Positions 43,867 through 52,887 of a DNA stretch of 63,005 nucleotides are shown here, piece after piece. The stretch is from Prevotellaceae bacterium KH2P17 (GTDB taxonomy: Bacteria; Bacteroidota; Bacteroidia; Bacteroidales; Bacteroidaceae). The stretch is taken from assembly GCA_900199655.1 (NCBI GenBank), contig FZRE01000020.1, positions 1 to 63,005 of the forward strand. The letters run 5' to 3'. How positions within the stretch are numbered: position 1 is the first letter of the stretch; every line of letters begins with the position of its first letter. Under the pieces are notes generated by a model. The model had not been told where the DNA came from. It ran no database searches and saw only the letters and a list, made by a program, of their open reading frames with translations. The translations under genes were made by a program, and so were the position numbers.

Positions 43867-45948
43867 TCAGTTCTTCTTCAAAACAACGGCCGAACGTGCC
43901 GGGATGTACAGTTTGAGCCATTCCTTATGCTCGTCTACGTACAGTGGGTCGTAGTTGGTAAGGTGGGTAACGCTGTCATCAGCCAGCCCGTTTCCGCCAA
44001 ATTCCTTGGCATCCGTATTCAGCAGGACATCGTAAGAGCCTGTAGGAACCAGGAAACCATAGTCGGTGAAGGAGCGTGAAGGCGAAAAGTTAAATACAAA
44101 AATCAGGTCACCGCGCATGAAAGCCAGTATCTGGTCGGCATCGTTATGCCACACCTCCTGCACCGGGGTCTTGCTGAAGCTCCTGATACTTTTGAGTACC
44201 TTAAGCATTGCTTTGTCGAAATCGCCCAGGTAGTGGTAGTCCAGTTCGGGGTTGTCTACCAGGTTCCACTGCCGGCGGGCATATTTGTAGCTCCATCCGT
44301 TGCCCTCACGCGGGAAGTCTATCCACTCAGGATGGCCGAATTCATTACCCATGAAGTTCAGGTATCCGCCGTTGATGGCAGCCGCCGTTACCAGACGTAT
44401 CATCTTGTGCAGCGCTATACCGCGGTGCACCTTCTCGTTTTCGTCGCCTATCTTGAAATGCCAATACATGTCGGCATCTATCAAACGGAAGATGATGGTC
44501 TTGTCACCAACGAGCGCCTGGTCATGACTTTCGCAGTAGGAAATGGTCTTCTCGTCGGCTCGACGGTTCTTAACCTCCCAGAAAATGCTGCTCGGCTTCC
44601 AGTCTTCATCTTTCTGTTCCTTGATTGTCTTAATCCAGAAATCGGGAATGTTCATGGCCATACGGTAGTCAAACCCATAGCCCCCGTCGACGAATTTGGC
44701 TGCCAGACCGGGCATGCCGCTCACTTCCTCGGCTATGGTAATGGCATTCGGATTGACTTCATGGATGAGTTTGTTGGCCAGTGTCAGGTAACAGATGGCG
44801 TTGCCGTCCTGATATCCGTTGAAATAATCGCCGTAATTGGTAAATGCTTCGCCCAGTCCGTGACTGTAATAAAGCATGGACGTAACCCCGTCAAAGCGGA
44901 AGCCGTCGAAATGATACTCCTCAAGCCAGAACTTGCAGTTAGACAACAGGAAATGAATTACTTCGTCTTTGCCGTAATCGAAGCAAAGACTATCCCAGGC
45001 GGGATGCTCGTGCCGCTCGCCCGGATAGAAGTATTGGTTAGGGTCGCCGGCTAAGTTGCCGAGCCCCTCTACTTCATTCTTCACGGCGTGAGAGTGCACA
45101 ATGTCCATGATAACGGCAATGCCGTTCTTGTGGGCTTCGTCTATCAGCGCTTTCAACTCTTCGGGAGTGCCGAAGCGACTGGATGCAGCAAAGAAGCTGC
45201 TCACGTGGTAGCCGAAGCTGCCATAATAGGGATGCTCCTGTATGGCCATAATCTGGATGGCATTGTAGCCATCCTTTACGATGCGTGGTAGGATGCGTTC
45301 CTTGAACTCTGTGTATGTTCCAACCTTCTCGGCATCCTGAGCCATGCCGATGTGACACTCGTAGATGAACAGCGGATCCTTCTTAGGTTTGAAGTTGCTC
45401 TTCTTCCATTGATAGGGCGTTGGGTTCCATACTTGGGCTGAGAAAATCTTTGTTTGTTCGTCCTGGACAACGCGCCGCGCCCATGCCGGAATGCGCTCGC
45501 CCTCACCCCCGTTCCAATGTACGTGCATCTTGTAAAGGTCTCCGTGCCTGATAGCTTTCTCGCTAAGTTTGAGTTCCCAGTTTCCGGTGCCCTCAATGCG
45601 CTTTGCCCGGTATTTATCCGTTTCTTTCCAGTCGTTGAAATCGCCTACTAAGTAGATGTCGGTTGCATTGGGAGCCCACTCGCGAAACACCCATCCACGC
45701 GAGAGATGGTGCAGACCGTAGTAGTTGTGACCGTTGGCAAAGTCGGCCAAAGTCATCTTGCCGTTGTTCGTAAGTTGACCTATCTTCCACAACGCGTACT
45801 CATATCGGCCGCGTATAGCGTCTTCGTATGGCTCCAGATAGCCGTCATTCTTCACGATACCAACATGCTGTTGAGCTTGCGGCTTTGCAGCTTTCGTGTC
45901 TTTTTTACTGCCTGCAGCCATAGCGGTTGCTGATTTTCTTGTTGCCAT
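43867..45948 (-). CDS. glgB: 1,4-alpha-glucan branching enzyme, eukaryote-like form
   Basis: About 693 residues from the ATG at 45948; the longer frame overlaps the MORN gene and is lysine/arginine junk. The CBM48 N-domain (HLSRGWVFREWAPNATDIYL) is followed by a GH13 barrel with FRFDGVTSM (nucleophile Asp), EEVSG (acid/base Glu) and ESHDQALVGDK. That last motif and the HKMIRL segment resemble animal and plant branching enzymes more than E. coli GlgB. It introduces alpha-1,6 branches into glycogen. Between MORN and DUF6057 genes in one operon. Confidence 0.93.
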   Translation of the reverse strand: MATRKSATAMAAGSKKDTKAAKPQAQQHVGIVKNDGYLEPYEDAIRGRYEYALWKIGQLTNNGKMTLADFANGHNYYGLHHLSRGWVFREWAPNATDIYLVGDFNDWKETDKYRAKRIEGTGNWELKLSEKAIRHGDLYKMHVHWNGGEGERIPAWARRVVQDEQTKIFSAQVWNPTPYQWKKSNFKPKKDPLFIYECHIGMAQDAEKVGTYTEFKERILPRIVKDGYNAIQIMAIQEHPYYGSFGYHVSSFFAASSRFGTPEELKALIDEAHKNGIAVIMDIVHSHAVKNEVEGLGNLAGDPNQYFYPGERHEHPAWDSLCFDYGKDEVIHFLLSNCKFWLEEYHFDGFRFDGVTSMLYYSHGLGEAFTNYGDYFNGYQDGNAICYLTLANKLIHEVNPNAITIAEEVSGMPGLAAKFVDGGYGFDYRMAMNIPDFWIKTIKEQKDEDWKPSSIFWEVKNRRADEKTISYCESHDQALVGDKTIIFRLIDADMYWHFKIGDENEKVHRGIALHKMIRLVTAAAINGGYLNFMGNEFGHPEWIDFPREGNGWSYKYARRQWNLVDNPELDYHYLGDFDKAMLKVLKSIRSFSKTPVQEVWHNDADQILAFMRGDLIFVFNFSPSRSFTDYGFLVPTGSYDVLLNTDAKEFGGNGLADDSVTHLTNYDPLYVDEHKEWLKLYIPARSAVVLKKN

Positions 45949-45979
45949 ATTCGTATTTTTAAGATGTTTTTCGTGATAG

Positions 45980-47122
45980 TTAATTATTGAATCGGCGCCC
46001 GTTGTCATAGTGACCACGTGCCGTAATCTTTCCGTTTTTGTCCTTTTCAACGAACTTCCCGTCGCGGTAATCGTTTACGTAGGTGCCCTCAAAGCGCTTT
46101 CCATTCTTGTCTTCTTCGATAGCCGGACCGTTACGCATACCCCTGCTATAGCTGCCCTTGAACTTGGAACCATCGGCGTAACGGATAATAACCTCTCCAT
46201 TGAGGGCCCCGTTCGTGAAGTTTCCTTCAAATACATCGCCACTTTTCTTGATTAATTTGCCGTGACCGTTCTGCCGGTTGGCTTTCCATTGGCCCACGTA
46301 AGTATCGCCATTGCGCCACACCATCGTACCTTCGCCGTCGCGGTCGCCCTCCTTGAATTGGCCTGTGTACTTGTCGCCATTGACAAACTTGAAAGTTCCC
46401 ATGCCGGTTCTCTCGCCCTGCACGTATCCTCCTTGGTACACATCGCCGTTCTGGAACTTGTAGAGACCTTCGCCGTTCTGTATGTCGTCCTTCCATTCTC
46501 CTACGTAGATGTCGCCGTCTGAATACTTGTAGGTTCCTCGACCCGAACGCATGTTGTTGGCCCACAGCCCATCGTAGGTGGAACCATCGCCCCAATCGTA
46601 GAACCCCCGGCCGCTTTTCTGGTCGTTCTCCCAGTTTCCGTTGTAGTAAGCTCCATTGGAGAAGGTGTATCGACCTTTGCCTTGGCGCTTGTCTTCGACC
46701 CAGTTGCCCTCGTACTTGTCGCCGTTATAATAGTACATGGTGCCCTGTCCTTGTTGAAAGTCTCTGAACCAGAGGCCTACATACTTGTTGTTGTTCGAGA
46801 AATAATAAGTTCCCTTGCCGTGCTGCTGGTTCTGAAACCACTGTCCTTCGTACTTCTCGCCGTCGGCAAACGTATAGACGCCATAGCCCTGACGGCGCCC
46901 CTTGACAAACTCACCTTCGTAAATGTTGCCGTTGCTGTAAACAACCTTGCCCTTGCCTTGGGGCTTGCCGGCGCTCATTTCGCCCTGATACTGTCCGGTA
47001 ACTTTGGTTTCACCGACGCCTTCTGATATTGTGCAGGAGCCGAGTGTTATCTTTTGGGCAGAAGCCTGGATAGGCATTGCCAGGAGAAGTAAAGCTAATA
47101 TCTTATTTTTCACAATGTACAA
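45980..47122 (-). CDS. Secreted MORN-repeat protein
   Basis: 380 residues. A signal peptide (ILALLLLAMPIQASAQK) precedes about 13 clear 23-residue MORN repeats of the pattern xYxGxWxxxxxxGxGxxxxxxG, plus degenerate ones at each end. MORN repeats form a long beta-sheet that binds lipids or proteins, so this is probably an extracytoplasmic scaffold. It is 31 bp upstream of glgB. It leads the operon from a promoter at 47181. Confidence 0.9.
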   Translation of the reverse strand: MYIVKNKILALLLLAMPIQASAQKITLGSCTISEGVGETKVTGQYQGEMSAGKPQGKGKVVYSNGNIYEGEFVKGRRQGYGVYTFADGEKYEGQWFQNQQHGKGTYYFSNNNKYVGLWFRDFQQGQGTMYYYNGDKYEGNWVEDKRQGKGRYTFSNGAYYNGNWENDQKSGRGFYDWGDGSTYDGLWANNMRSGRGTYKYSDGDIYVGEWKDDIQNGEGLYKFQNGDVYQGGYVQGERTGMGTFKFVNGDKYTGQFKEGDRDGEGTMVWRNGDTYVGQWKANRQNGHGKLIKKSGDVFEGNFTNGALNGEVIIRYADGSKFKGSYSRGMRNGPAIEEDKNGKRFEGTYVNDYRDGKFVEKDKNGKITARGHYDNGRRFNN

Positions 47123-47180
47123 ATTAAATGATTACGGCGCCTTTGCATGGACAAGGTGCACAATCCATAGTTTTCCAGTC

Positions 47181-47188
47181 CAAAAGTA
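47181..47188 (-). promoter_or_regulatory. MORN-glgB operon promoter -7 element
   Basis: TACTTTTG on the minus strand, giving a leader of about 55 nt to the ATG at 47122. Confidence 0.6.
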
Positions 47189-47386
47189 AGAAATTAATTC
47201 GAGATTCCAAAGCGTATTAGTAAATTTTAGTATCTTTATTCCTGCTCGCGGAGCCAGTATCGCGTATTCATGGGCACACAGCGCCCATCTAAAGACAACG
47301 ATTACCATTTGCCAACAGTAACGACAGTACCTGCCATAAGCACCCCTCCCGAAAGATGGCGATTGAGTTCTTGAAAGATACTTCTG

Positions 47387-47458
47387 CGAACTTTTGACAA
47401 GTGTCGAATTCATGTGTGACACTTGTCGCACGATTGTGCGACACTTGTCAAAAGTTCC
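47387..47458 (+). repeat. Triple-box 22-bp-phased palindromic repeat, copy E
   Basis: CGAACTTTT, box GACAAGTGTC (47396), spacer GAATTCATGTGT, box GACACTTGTC (47418), spacer GCACGATTGTGC, box GACACTTGTC (47440), AAAAGTTCC. The flank CTGAATGAT follows. It is in the divergent region between MORN and kdsB. Confidence 0.92.
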
Positions 47459-47541
47459 TGAATGATGCCTCCAAACCCTTGAAAAGTGGTGCATGAGATG
47501 CTTTTTAGCAACACAGGAGATTGTTATTCATTATTTTTGCC

Positions 47542-47549
47542 TACATTTG
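47542..47549 (+). promoter_or_regulatory. kdsB promoter -7 element
   Basis: TACATTTG, 21 bp before the ATG at 47571; a second match (TATTTTTG) lies at 47532. Confidence 0.65.
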
Positions 47550-47570
47550 CAGGAACTAAAAGAAAGGACT

Positions 47571-48311
47571 ATGAAATTTATCGCAATCATTCCGGCACGC
47601 TACGCTTCGTCCCGTTTTCCGGGTAAACCGCTGGCGATGTTAGGCAGCATGCCCGTTATTCAGAGAGTTTACAGACAAGTGTCGGCCGTACTCGACGACG
47701 TCTATGTGGCTACCGACGACGCCCGCATCCATGACACCGTGACCTCTTTTGGCGGTAAGGCCGTAATGACCCGCAGCGACCACAAGAGCGGTACGGACCG
47801 CATAGAGGAAGCTATGGAGCAAATAGGCGGCAACTTTGATGTGGTGGTAAACATTCAGGGCGACGAGCCGTTTATCCGGCAAAGTCAGATAGAAACGGTA
47901 TGTCGATGTTTCGATTCGCCCGAAACACAGATTGCTACCCTCGGCAAGCCGTTTACGGACATGGAAGCTGTAGAGAATCCCAATTCTCCTAAGATAGTAG
48001 TAGACAACCGGGGCTATGCCATGTACTTTTCGCGTAGCATTATCCCCTATGTGAGAGGTGTGGACAAACAAGAATGGATGGGTAAATATCCATTTCTGAA
48101 ACACTTGGGTATTTATGCGTACCGTACTGATGTACTGAAAGATATAACGCGTTTGCCGCAGTCGTCGTTAGAACTTGCGGAGAGCCTTGAGCAGTTGCGA
48201 TGGCTACAGAACGGCTACAGAATAAAGGTAGGGCTAACGGATGTTGAAACGGTTGGCATAGACACACCTGACGACTTGCAGCGGGCCGAGATGTTTCTCG
48301 CGGACAAATAA
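47571..48311 (+). CDS. kdsB: CMP-KDO synthetase
   Basis: 246 residues from the ATG at 47571; the start is set by IIPARYASSRFPGKPLAML. It activates 3-deoxy-D-manno-octulosonate as CMP-KDO for lipid A attachment, so the organism makes LPS. Motifs TRSDHKSGTDRI and VNIQGDEPFI are present. Its partner phosphatase-like gene (kdsC) lies at 52256. A monocistronic unit with terminator. Confidence 0.95.
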   Translation: MKFIAIIPARYASSRFPGKPLAMLGSMPVIQRVYRQVSAVLDDVYVATDDARIHDTVTSFGGKAVMTRSDHKSGTDRIEEAMEQIGGNFDVVVNIQGDEPFIRQSQIETVCRCFDSPETQIATLGKPFTDMEAVENPNSPKIVVDNRGYAMYFSRSIIPYVRGVDKQEWMGKYPFLKHLGIYAYRTDVLKDITRLPQSSLELAESLEQLRWLQNGYRIKVGLTDVETVGIDTPDDLQRAEMFLADK

Positions 48312-48315
48312 GCGG

Positions 48316-48345
48316 AAAGGCCGGAGCTTCAGGTTCCGGCCTTTT
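48316..48345. terminator. Terminator shared by kdsB and fcl
   Basis: AAAGGCCGGA and TCCGGCCTTT pair around a 9-nt loop with T-runs in each direction. Confidence 0.9.
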
Positions 48346-48360
48346 CGGTATCAGTGCGTC

Positions 48361-49572
48361 TTAGACATTCGTCAAACTGTCCCGATACCATTTATACAGC
48401 TTGCCGACGCCCTCTTCTATCTCCACATGGTGCGCCCATCCCATGGCGTGCAGCTTGCTTACATCTACCAGTTTACGGGGTGTTCCGTCTGGTTTTGAGG
48501 CATCGAACAGCACCTGACCGGTAAATCCTACCGTCCTGACAATCAGCTCGCAGAGTGCCCGTATGCTGATTTCCTTGCCTGTCCCGATGTTGATGTGGCA
48601 GTTGCGAATCTCACCCAAAGCGGGTATGGCTCCACCACGCCCCTCGCTGTTGTTGCGGTTTACCTCACCACTGGTACCGGCCCCATAGAACACAGAGGAA
48701 TATTTCTCTATCCCGATGATATCCTTGAAATCCACATTCAGCAGTATATGTACGCTGGCATCGGCCATATCCTCGCTCCAGAGAAATTCGCGCAGCGGCT
48801 TCCCTGTACCCCACAACGTCACCTTATTATCCTCAATGCCGTAAAACCGCAGGGCTTCCAGGATGCGTTCTTGGGTGTTTCTGCCATCCACATTTCCCTC
48901 GCCGATGAGTGCGCGCAGCTTGTCGGTAGGGTTAATGGGGCGCTTGTCCATGTCTGCCCGTATGGCATTCCAGTCTTCATCATGAATAAGTTTGGAGAGA
49001 TATATCTTGCGCATCATGGCTGGCATAACGTGGCTGTTCTCCAAATGGAAGTTGTCGTTTGGGCCGTACAGGTTGGTCGGCATTACCGCTACGTAATTGG
49101 TGCCATACTGTAGGTTGTAGCTTTCGCACATCTTCAGCCCGGCAATCTTGGCTATGGCGTACTCTTCGTTGGTGTACTCCAAGGGTGCGGTAAGCAGAGC
49201 GTCCTCGCGCATGGGCTGCGCTGCATCCTTGGGATAGATGCAAGTGGACCCAAGAAAAAGGAGTTTCTTCACTCCGTGGGTGTAAGCATTGGCTATCACG
49301 TTGCATTGCATCTGCATGTTCTGCATGATGAAGTCGGCCCGGTAAAGGGAGTTTGCCATGATACCGCCCACGAAAGCGGCAGCCAGTACAACGGCATCCG
49401 GGCGTTCCCGGTCAAAGAAAGCCTTGACTGCAGCCTGATTGGTCAGGTCAAGTTCGCCGTGAGTGCGCCCAACAAGATTGTTGTAGCCACGCGATTGCAG
49501 GTTTTTCCAAATGGCAGAACCCACCAGACCGCGATGTCCGGCTATATAGATTTTACTGTTTGTATCCAACAT
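48361..49572 (-). CDS. fcl: GDP-L-fucose synthase
   Basis: 403 residues. An SDR with GHRGLVGSAIW near the N-terminus and the catalytic Tyr/Lys pair in EEYAIAK. It converts GDP-4-keto-6-deoxy-mannose to GDP-L-fucose by epimerisation and reduction. Enteric WcaG is about 320 residues; the extra length is in an insertion from about residue 205 to 290, a Bacteroidota form. It follows gmd by 20 bp and completes the fucose pathway. Confidence 0.93.
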   Translation of the reverse strand: MLDTNSKIYIAGHRGLVGSAIWKNLQSRGYNNLVGRTHGELDLTNQAAVKAFFDRERPDAVVLAAAFVGGIMANSLYRADFIMQNMQMQCNVIANAYTHGVKKLLFLGSTCIYPKDAAQPMREDALLTAPLEYTNEEYAIAKIAGLKMCESYNLQYGTNYVAVMPTNLYGPNDNFHLENSHVMPAMMRKIYLSKLIHDEDWNAIRADMDKRPINPTDKLRALIGEGNVDGRNTQERILEALRFYGIEDNKVTLWGTGKPLREFLWSEDMADASVHILLNVDFKDIIGIEKYSSVFYGAGTSGEVNRNNSEGRGGAIPALGEIRNCHINIGTGKEISIRALCELIVRTVGFTGQVLFDASKPDGTPRKLVDVSKLHAMGWAHHVEIEEGVGKLYKWYRDSLTNV

Positions 49573-49592
49573 TGATTAGTTCCTCCCGCGTA

Positions 49593-50678
49593 TTATTCCG
49601 GCATCTGTGCCTTCAGATAGAGTTTGCGGACAAACTTCATGTCGTGGTCTATCATGATTTTAACAAGCTGCTCGAAGGATGTCTTGCGTGGGTTCCAGCC
49701 GAGAACAGTCTTTGCTTTGGTCGGATCGCCGAGAAGTTGGTCAACCTCGGCAGGCCTGAAGTATTTTGCATCGACCTCGATGAGCGTTTTGCCCGTAGCC
49801 TTGTCGACACCTTTTTCATCAATGCCCTTGCCCTGCCATTCTATTTCAATGCCCACATGGCGGAAAGCCAGTGTGCAGAAATCGCGCACGGTATGATATT
49901 CGCCGGTGGCAATCACGAAGTCGTCGGGCTTGGACTGCTGCAAGATGAGCCACATACACTCCACATAGTCTTTGGCATAGCCCCAGTCACGCAGCGAATT
50001 CAGGTTGCCCAAATAGAGCTTGTCCTGATACCCCTGGGCAATACGGCAGGCAGCCAAGGTTATCTTTCGTGTCACGAAGTTCTCACCTCTGCGCTCGCTC
50101 TCATGGTTGAACAGGATGCCGTTGCAGCAATACATGCCATAGCTCTCACGATAATTCTTCATAATCCAGAAGCCATAGAGCTTGGCGACGGCATAAGGAC
50201 TGCGGGGATAAAACGGCGTGGTTTCACGCTGCGGAACTTCTTGCACCTTGCCAAAGAGCTCTGACGTGCTGGCCTGATAGATGCGGCAGGAATGTTCGAG
50301 GCCGCAAATGCGGACGGCCTCGAGTAGTCGCAACACGCCAACAGCATCGGTATCAGCAGTGTATTCGGGAACATCGAAGCTGACCTTTACATGACTCTGG
50401 GCTGCCAGATTATAGATTTCGGTAGGCTTAACCTCGCCTATGATTCTGATAAGTGACGAGGAATCGGTCATGTCAGCCCAATGGAGGTTCACCAAACGCT
50501 GCTTCTTCATATCCCGTACCCATTCATCGAGGTACAAATGCTCTATACGCCCGGTGTTGAAAGAAGAGCTGCGGCGCAACAGACCGTGAACCTCGTAGCC
50601 TTTGCTGATAAGGAACTCGGCCAGATAGCTGCCGTCCTGTCCGGTAATACCGGTTATCAAGGCGATATTCTTTTCCAT
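49593..50678 (-). CDS. gmd: GDP-mannose 4,6-dehydratase
   Basis: 361 residues from the ATG at 50678 ([16 protein letters not shown]); the extension upstream has no Gmd sequence. Gly-rich NAD site and [10 protein letters not shown] catalytic motif. It makes GDP-4-keto-6-deoxymannose, the substrate of Fcl. The pair supplies GDP-fucose for capsule or glycoprotein decoration. Confidence 0.95.
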   Translation of the reverse strand: MEKNIALITGITGQDGSYLAEFLISKGYEVHGLLRRSSSFNTGRIEHLYLDEWVRDMKKQRLVNLHWADMTDSSSLIRIIGEVKPTEIYNLAAQSHVKVSFDVPEYTADTDAVGVLRLLEAVRICGLEHSCRIYQASTSELFGKVQEVPQRETTPFYPRSPYAVAKLYGFWIMKNYRESYGMYCCNGILFNHESERRGENFVTRKITLAACRIAQGYQDKLYLGNLNSLRDWGYAKDYVECMWLILQQSKPDDFVIATGEYHTVRDFCTLAFRHVGIEIEWQGKGIDEKGVDKATGKTLIEVDAKYFRPAEVDQLLGDPTKAKTVLGWNPRKTSFEQLVKIMIDHDMKFVRKLYLKAQMPE

Positions 50679-50760
50679 ACTATATGTATTATCTTGTTTG
50701 TTCTGTTTTGCTGACAAATATAACGCTTTTTCTGAAAACATGAAAGGCAATCAGCTTATT

Positions 50761-51675
50761 TCATGTTTCGTAATCGTCTAACCGTCGGTTCATTTCATCC
50801 CTTCCGTATCCGATAATCTCTTCGGCCTTATCAAAATCGAAGATACTAAATCGGTTCATGGGTAATGCTGCATAGATGTCGGGAGGTGTAAGGCGCAAAG
50901 CCATAAGCGTATTGTTCTGAACAGAAAGGCGGGCAACACGCAACGCCATGTTCAGATAATTCTCAGAGAACTCTATTTTCAGGAAAGGGAGCCGTTGCCT
51001 GATAGATTTCTCGGCTTCCGTTCGGGGCTCAGCCCGTTTCAGATAGGTTTGGTAAGGTTCGTCATCCGGCGCACTCGCGTTTACTGCAACCAGCAAATCA
51101 CCTTTCTTCCGCTCCACTCTGTCAAGCGGCAAGGTGTTGTGGACACTTCCATCTACATAGATATGACCATCGGAACTGACAGGCTTGAAGAAACAAGGTA
51201 TTGATATCGAGGCACGTATCGCCTGTTTCAAAGAACCATTGCGGAAAACAGCCTCTTGTCCGCTAACCACATCCGAAGCGCTGCAACAGAACTTGACGGG
51301 CAATTCTTCTATGCGTTCATTGCCTATCAAATCATCCAAAATGGACATAAGTTTCTGTCCGCTTGCAATATGGTCGAGCCCTAAAGAGATGTCCATAATC
51401 TGCAGCACCTGCTTCTTGTCAAGCCCCATGACGAGTGACTTGAGTTCTGGAAAGCGTCCCGCTGCATAAAGTCCGCCGACCAGAGCCCCCATCGAAGTGC
51501 CTGCTATGGATGTTATATTGTACCCGCGCTCCAACAGCACCTCTATAGCACCTATGTGTGCAAAGCCCCGGGCCCCGCCGCCAGATAAAGCCAAAGCTAC
51601 CTGTTGCGGCTGATGTCTTAACCTTCGGAACTTCCGTATCAGGCTATTTGTTAACTTAGCAGACGGATTACTCAT
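50761..51675 (-). CDS. Patatin-like phospholipase
   Basis: 304 residues from the ATG at 51675. Oxyanion-hole glycine motif SGGGARGFAHIG, nucleophile elbow GTSMG and catalytic Asp in DGSVHN. Serine acyl hydrolase probably acting on membrane phospholipids; no signal peptide, so likely cytoplasmic side. Its ATG lies within the last codons of maf (8-bp overlap). Cotranscribed with the kdsC-maf genes. Confidence 0.9.
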   Translation of the reverse strand: MSNPSAKLTNSLIRKFRRLRHQPQQVALALSGGGARGFAHIGAIEVLLERGYNITSIAGTSMGALVGGLYAAGRFPELKSLVMGLDKKQVLQIMDISLGLDHIASGQKLMSILDDLIGNERIEELPVKFCCSASDVVSGQEAVFRNGSLKQAIRASISIPCFFKPVSSDGHIYVDGSVHNTLPLDRVERKKGDLLVAVNASAPDDEPYQTYLKRAEPRTEAEKSIRQRLPFLKIEFSENYLNMALRVARLSVQNNTLMALRLTPPDIYAALPMNRFSIFDFDKAEEIIGYGRDEMNRRLDDYET

Positions 51676-52252
51676 AGCAAACAACACCAAATTCGGAACT
51701 TAGCTCATCGTAAATGCGCTGTACCGGCAAGCCCATCACGTTGAAATAGCTGCCTTCGAGGCCAGTAACCCCAATATAGCCAATCCATTCCTGGATGCCA
51801 TAAGCACCGGCTTTATCAAATGGCTGGTAGCGGGAAACATAAAAATCAATTTCCTCCTCGGTTAAGTTCTTGAAGGTGACTTTGGTACTCACGGAGAATT
51901 TCCGCTGCTTCCGGCAGGTCGTCAGGCAAACACCCGTGATTACCAGATGTGTTTTTCCGCTCAGTTCTCGTAGCATTTTCTTGGCTTCTTCTGCATCGGC
52001 GGGCTTTCCCAAAATATGTTCTCCGAGTACAACTACCGTGTCGGCAGTGATGAGTAATTCATCTTCTGCGATGCTGTAAGCTGCAGCTTTTTCTGCCGAT
52101 ATGTATTGAGGAATCTCATGAATGGGCAAGTCTGCAGGGTAACCTTCCTCAATTCCGGGAATGAGTTTTATCTCAAAAGGAATGCCGAGGCCAGCCAACA
52201 ACTCTTTTCTGCGTGGAGAGTTTGACGCTAAAATTATCTTGTATGTGTTCAT
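51668..52252 (-). CDS. maf: Maf-family nucleotide pyrophosphatase
   Basis: 194 residues. N-terminal ILASNSPRRKELLAGLG and ADTVVVL are family motifs. Maf proteins hydrolyse non-canonical or canonical (d)NTPs to monophosphates. It starts 3 bp after the kdsC-like gene and overlaps the patatin gene. An inhibitory role in septum formation is known only in some species. Confidence 0.93.
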   Translation of the reverse strand: MNTYKIILASNSPRRKELLAGLGIPFEIKLIPGIEEGYPADLPIHEIPQYISAEKAAAYSIAEDELLITADTVVVLGEHILGKPADAEEAKKMLRELSGKTHLVITGVCLTTCRKQRKFSVSTKVTFKNLTEEEIDFYVSRYQPFDKAGAYGIQEWIGYIGVTGLEGSYFNVMGLPVQRIYDELSSEFGVVCYE

Positions 52253-52255
52253 TTC

Positions 52256-52774
52256 TTACCAACCAAACGCCTTGGCATCAGCGAGCCATTTGCCCTGAGC
52301 TTTCAAGACTTGTTCTACTATGTCGCGTCCAACTCCCATGCCGCCTTTGCTTTGACTGATGTAAATTGCTGTTTCCTTTATCTCGGGGCATGCGTCAGCG
52401 GGACAACAGGGGCATCCGCAAAGTTTCATTACTTCATAGTCGGGAATGTCATCACCCACATAGATCACGTTCTCATGCTCCAAGTTGTACTTTGCAAGGA
52501 ACTCCTCGTAGGTTTTTATCTTAACAGCACAATGCAGATAGATGTCCTCCACGCCCAGATAATGATAGCGTTTGTAGATTGCTTCCGAGTGTCCGCCTGT
52601 TATGATGGCAATATGTAGGCCTTGCTTAACAGCCAACTGGATGGCATATCCATCCTTTATATTCATTGTTCTGATGGGCTCACCGTCATCATTCATTAAA
52701 ATGGTAGAGCCCGAAAGCACTCCATCCAAATCAAAGATGACAGCCTTTATCTTTGTTAAATCGTAATCTATCAT
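52256..52774 (-). CDS. kdsC: KdsC-like KDO-8-phosphate phosphatase (HAD superfamily)
   Basis: 172 residues from the ATG at 52774; an earlier TTG is unlikely. The HAD motifs are [19 protein letters not shown] and [12 protein letters not shown], with no cap domain as in KdsC. It dephosphorylates KDO-8-P before KdsB. It is first in the operon with maf, patatin, gmd and fcl, which groups LPS and fucose supply. A related nucleotide or sugar phosphatase is the alternative. Confidence 0.85.
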   Translation of the reverse strand: MIDYDLTKIKAVIFDLDGVLSGSTILMNDDGEPIRTMNIKDGYAIQLAVKQGLHIAIITGGHSEAIYKRYHYLGVEDIYLHCAVKIKTYEEFLAKYNLEHENVIYVGDDIPDYEVMKLCGCPCCPADACPEIKETAIYISQSKGGMGVGRDIVEQVLKAQGKWLADAKAFGW

Positions 52775-52822
52775 AGTCAATGTCTATCAAACGGTTTCTG
52801 ATACGCTTGCTTTCGTTTTTTG

Positions 52823-52830
52823 CAAAAATA
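52823..52830 (-). promoter_or_regulatory. kdsC operon promoter -7 element
   Basis: TATTTTTG on the minus strand, 48 bp before the ATG at 52774. Confidence 0.6.
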
Positions 52831-52874
52831 ATAAAAAAAACGCTACTCACAGCCTACTATAATCTTTTTTTTAG

Positions 52875-52882
52875 TATTTTTG
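52875..52882 (+). promoter_or_regulatory. GNAT gene promoter -7 element, leaderless arrangement
   Basis: TATTTTTG, then CAACA, then ATG at 52888. The five-base gap and its sequence are identical to the glycosyltransferase at 2625. It is one of three such genes in the window. Confidence 0.65.
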
Positions 52883-52887
52883 CAACA

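Larger units (their letters stand above)
47123..47570. other. 448-bp divergent intergenic region with repeat copy E
   Basis: Holds the MORN-operon promoter (47181), repeat copy E (47387-47458) and the kdsB promoter (47542). The rest is unassigned. Confidence 0.75.

Noticed and set aside
45949..46050. Extended N-terminus of glgB
   Set aside because: It overlaps the MORN gene and lacks any homologous pattern; the ATG at 45948 fits the domain start.
47674..47683. A GACAAGTGTC box inside kdsB
   Set aside because: A single box with no partners at 22 bp and no GAACTTTC bracket; it is coding sequence and expected by chance.
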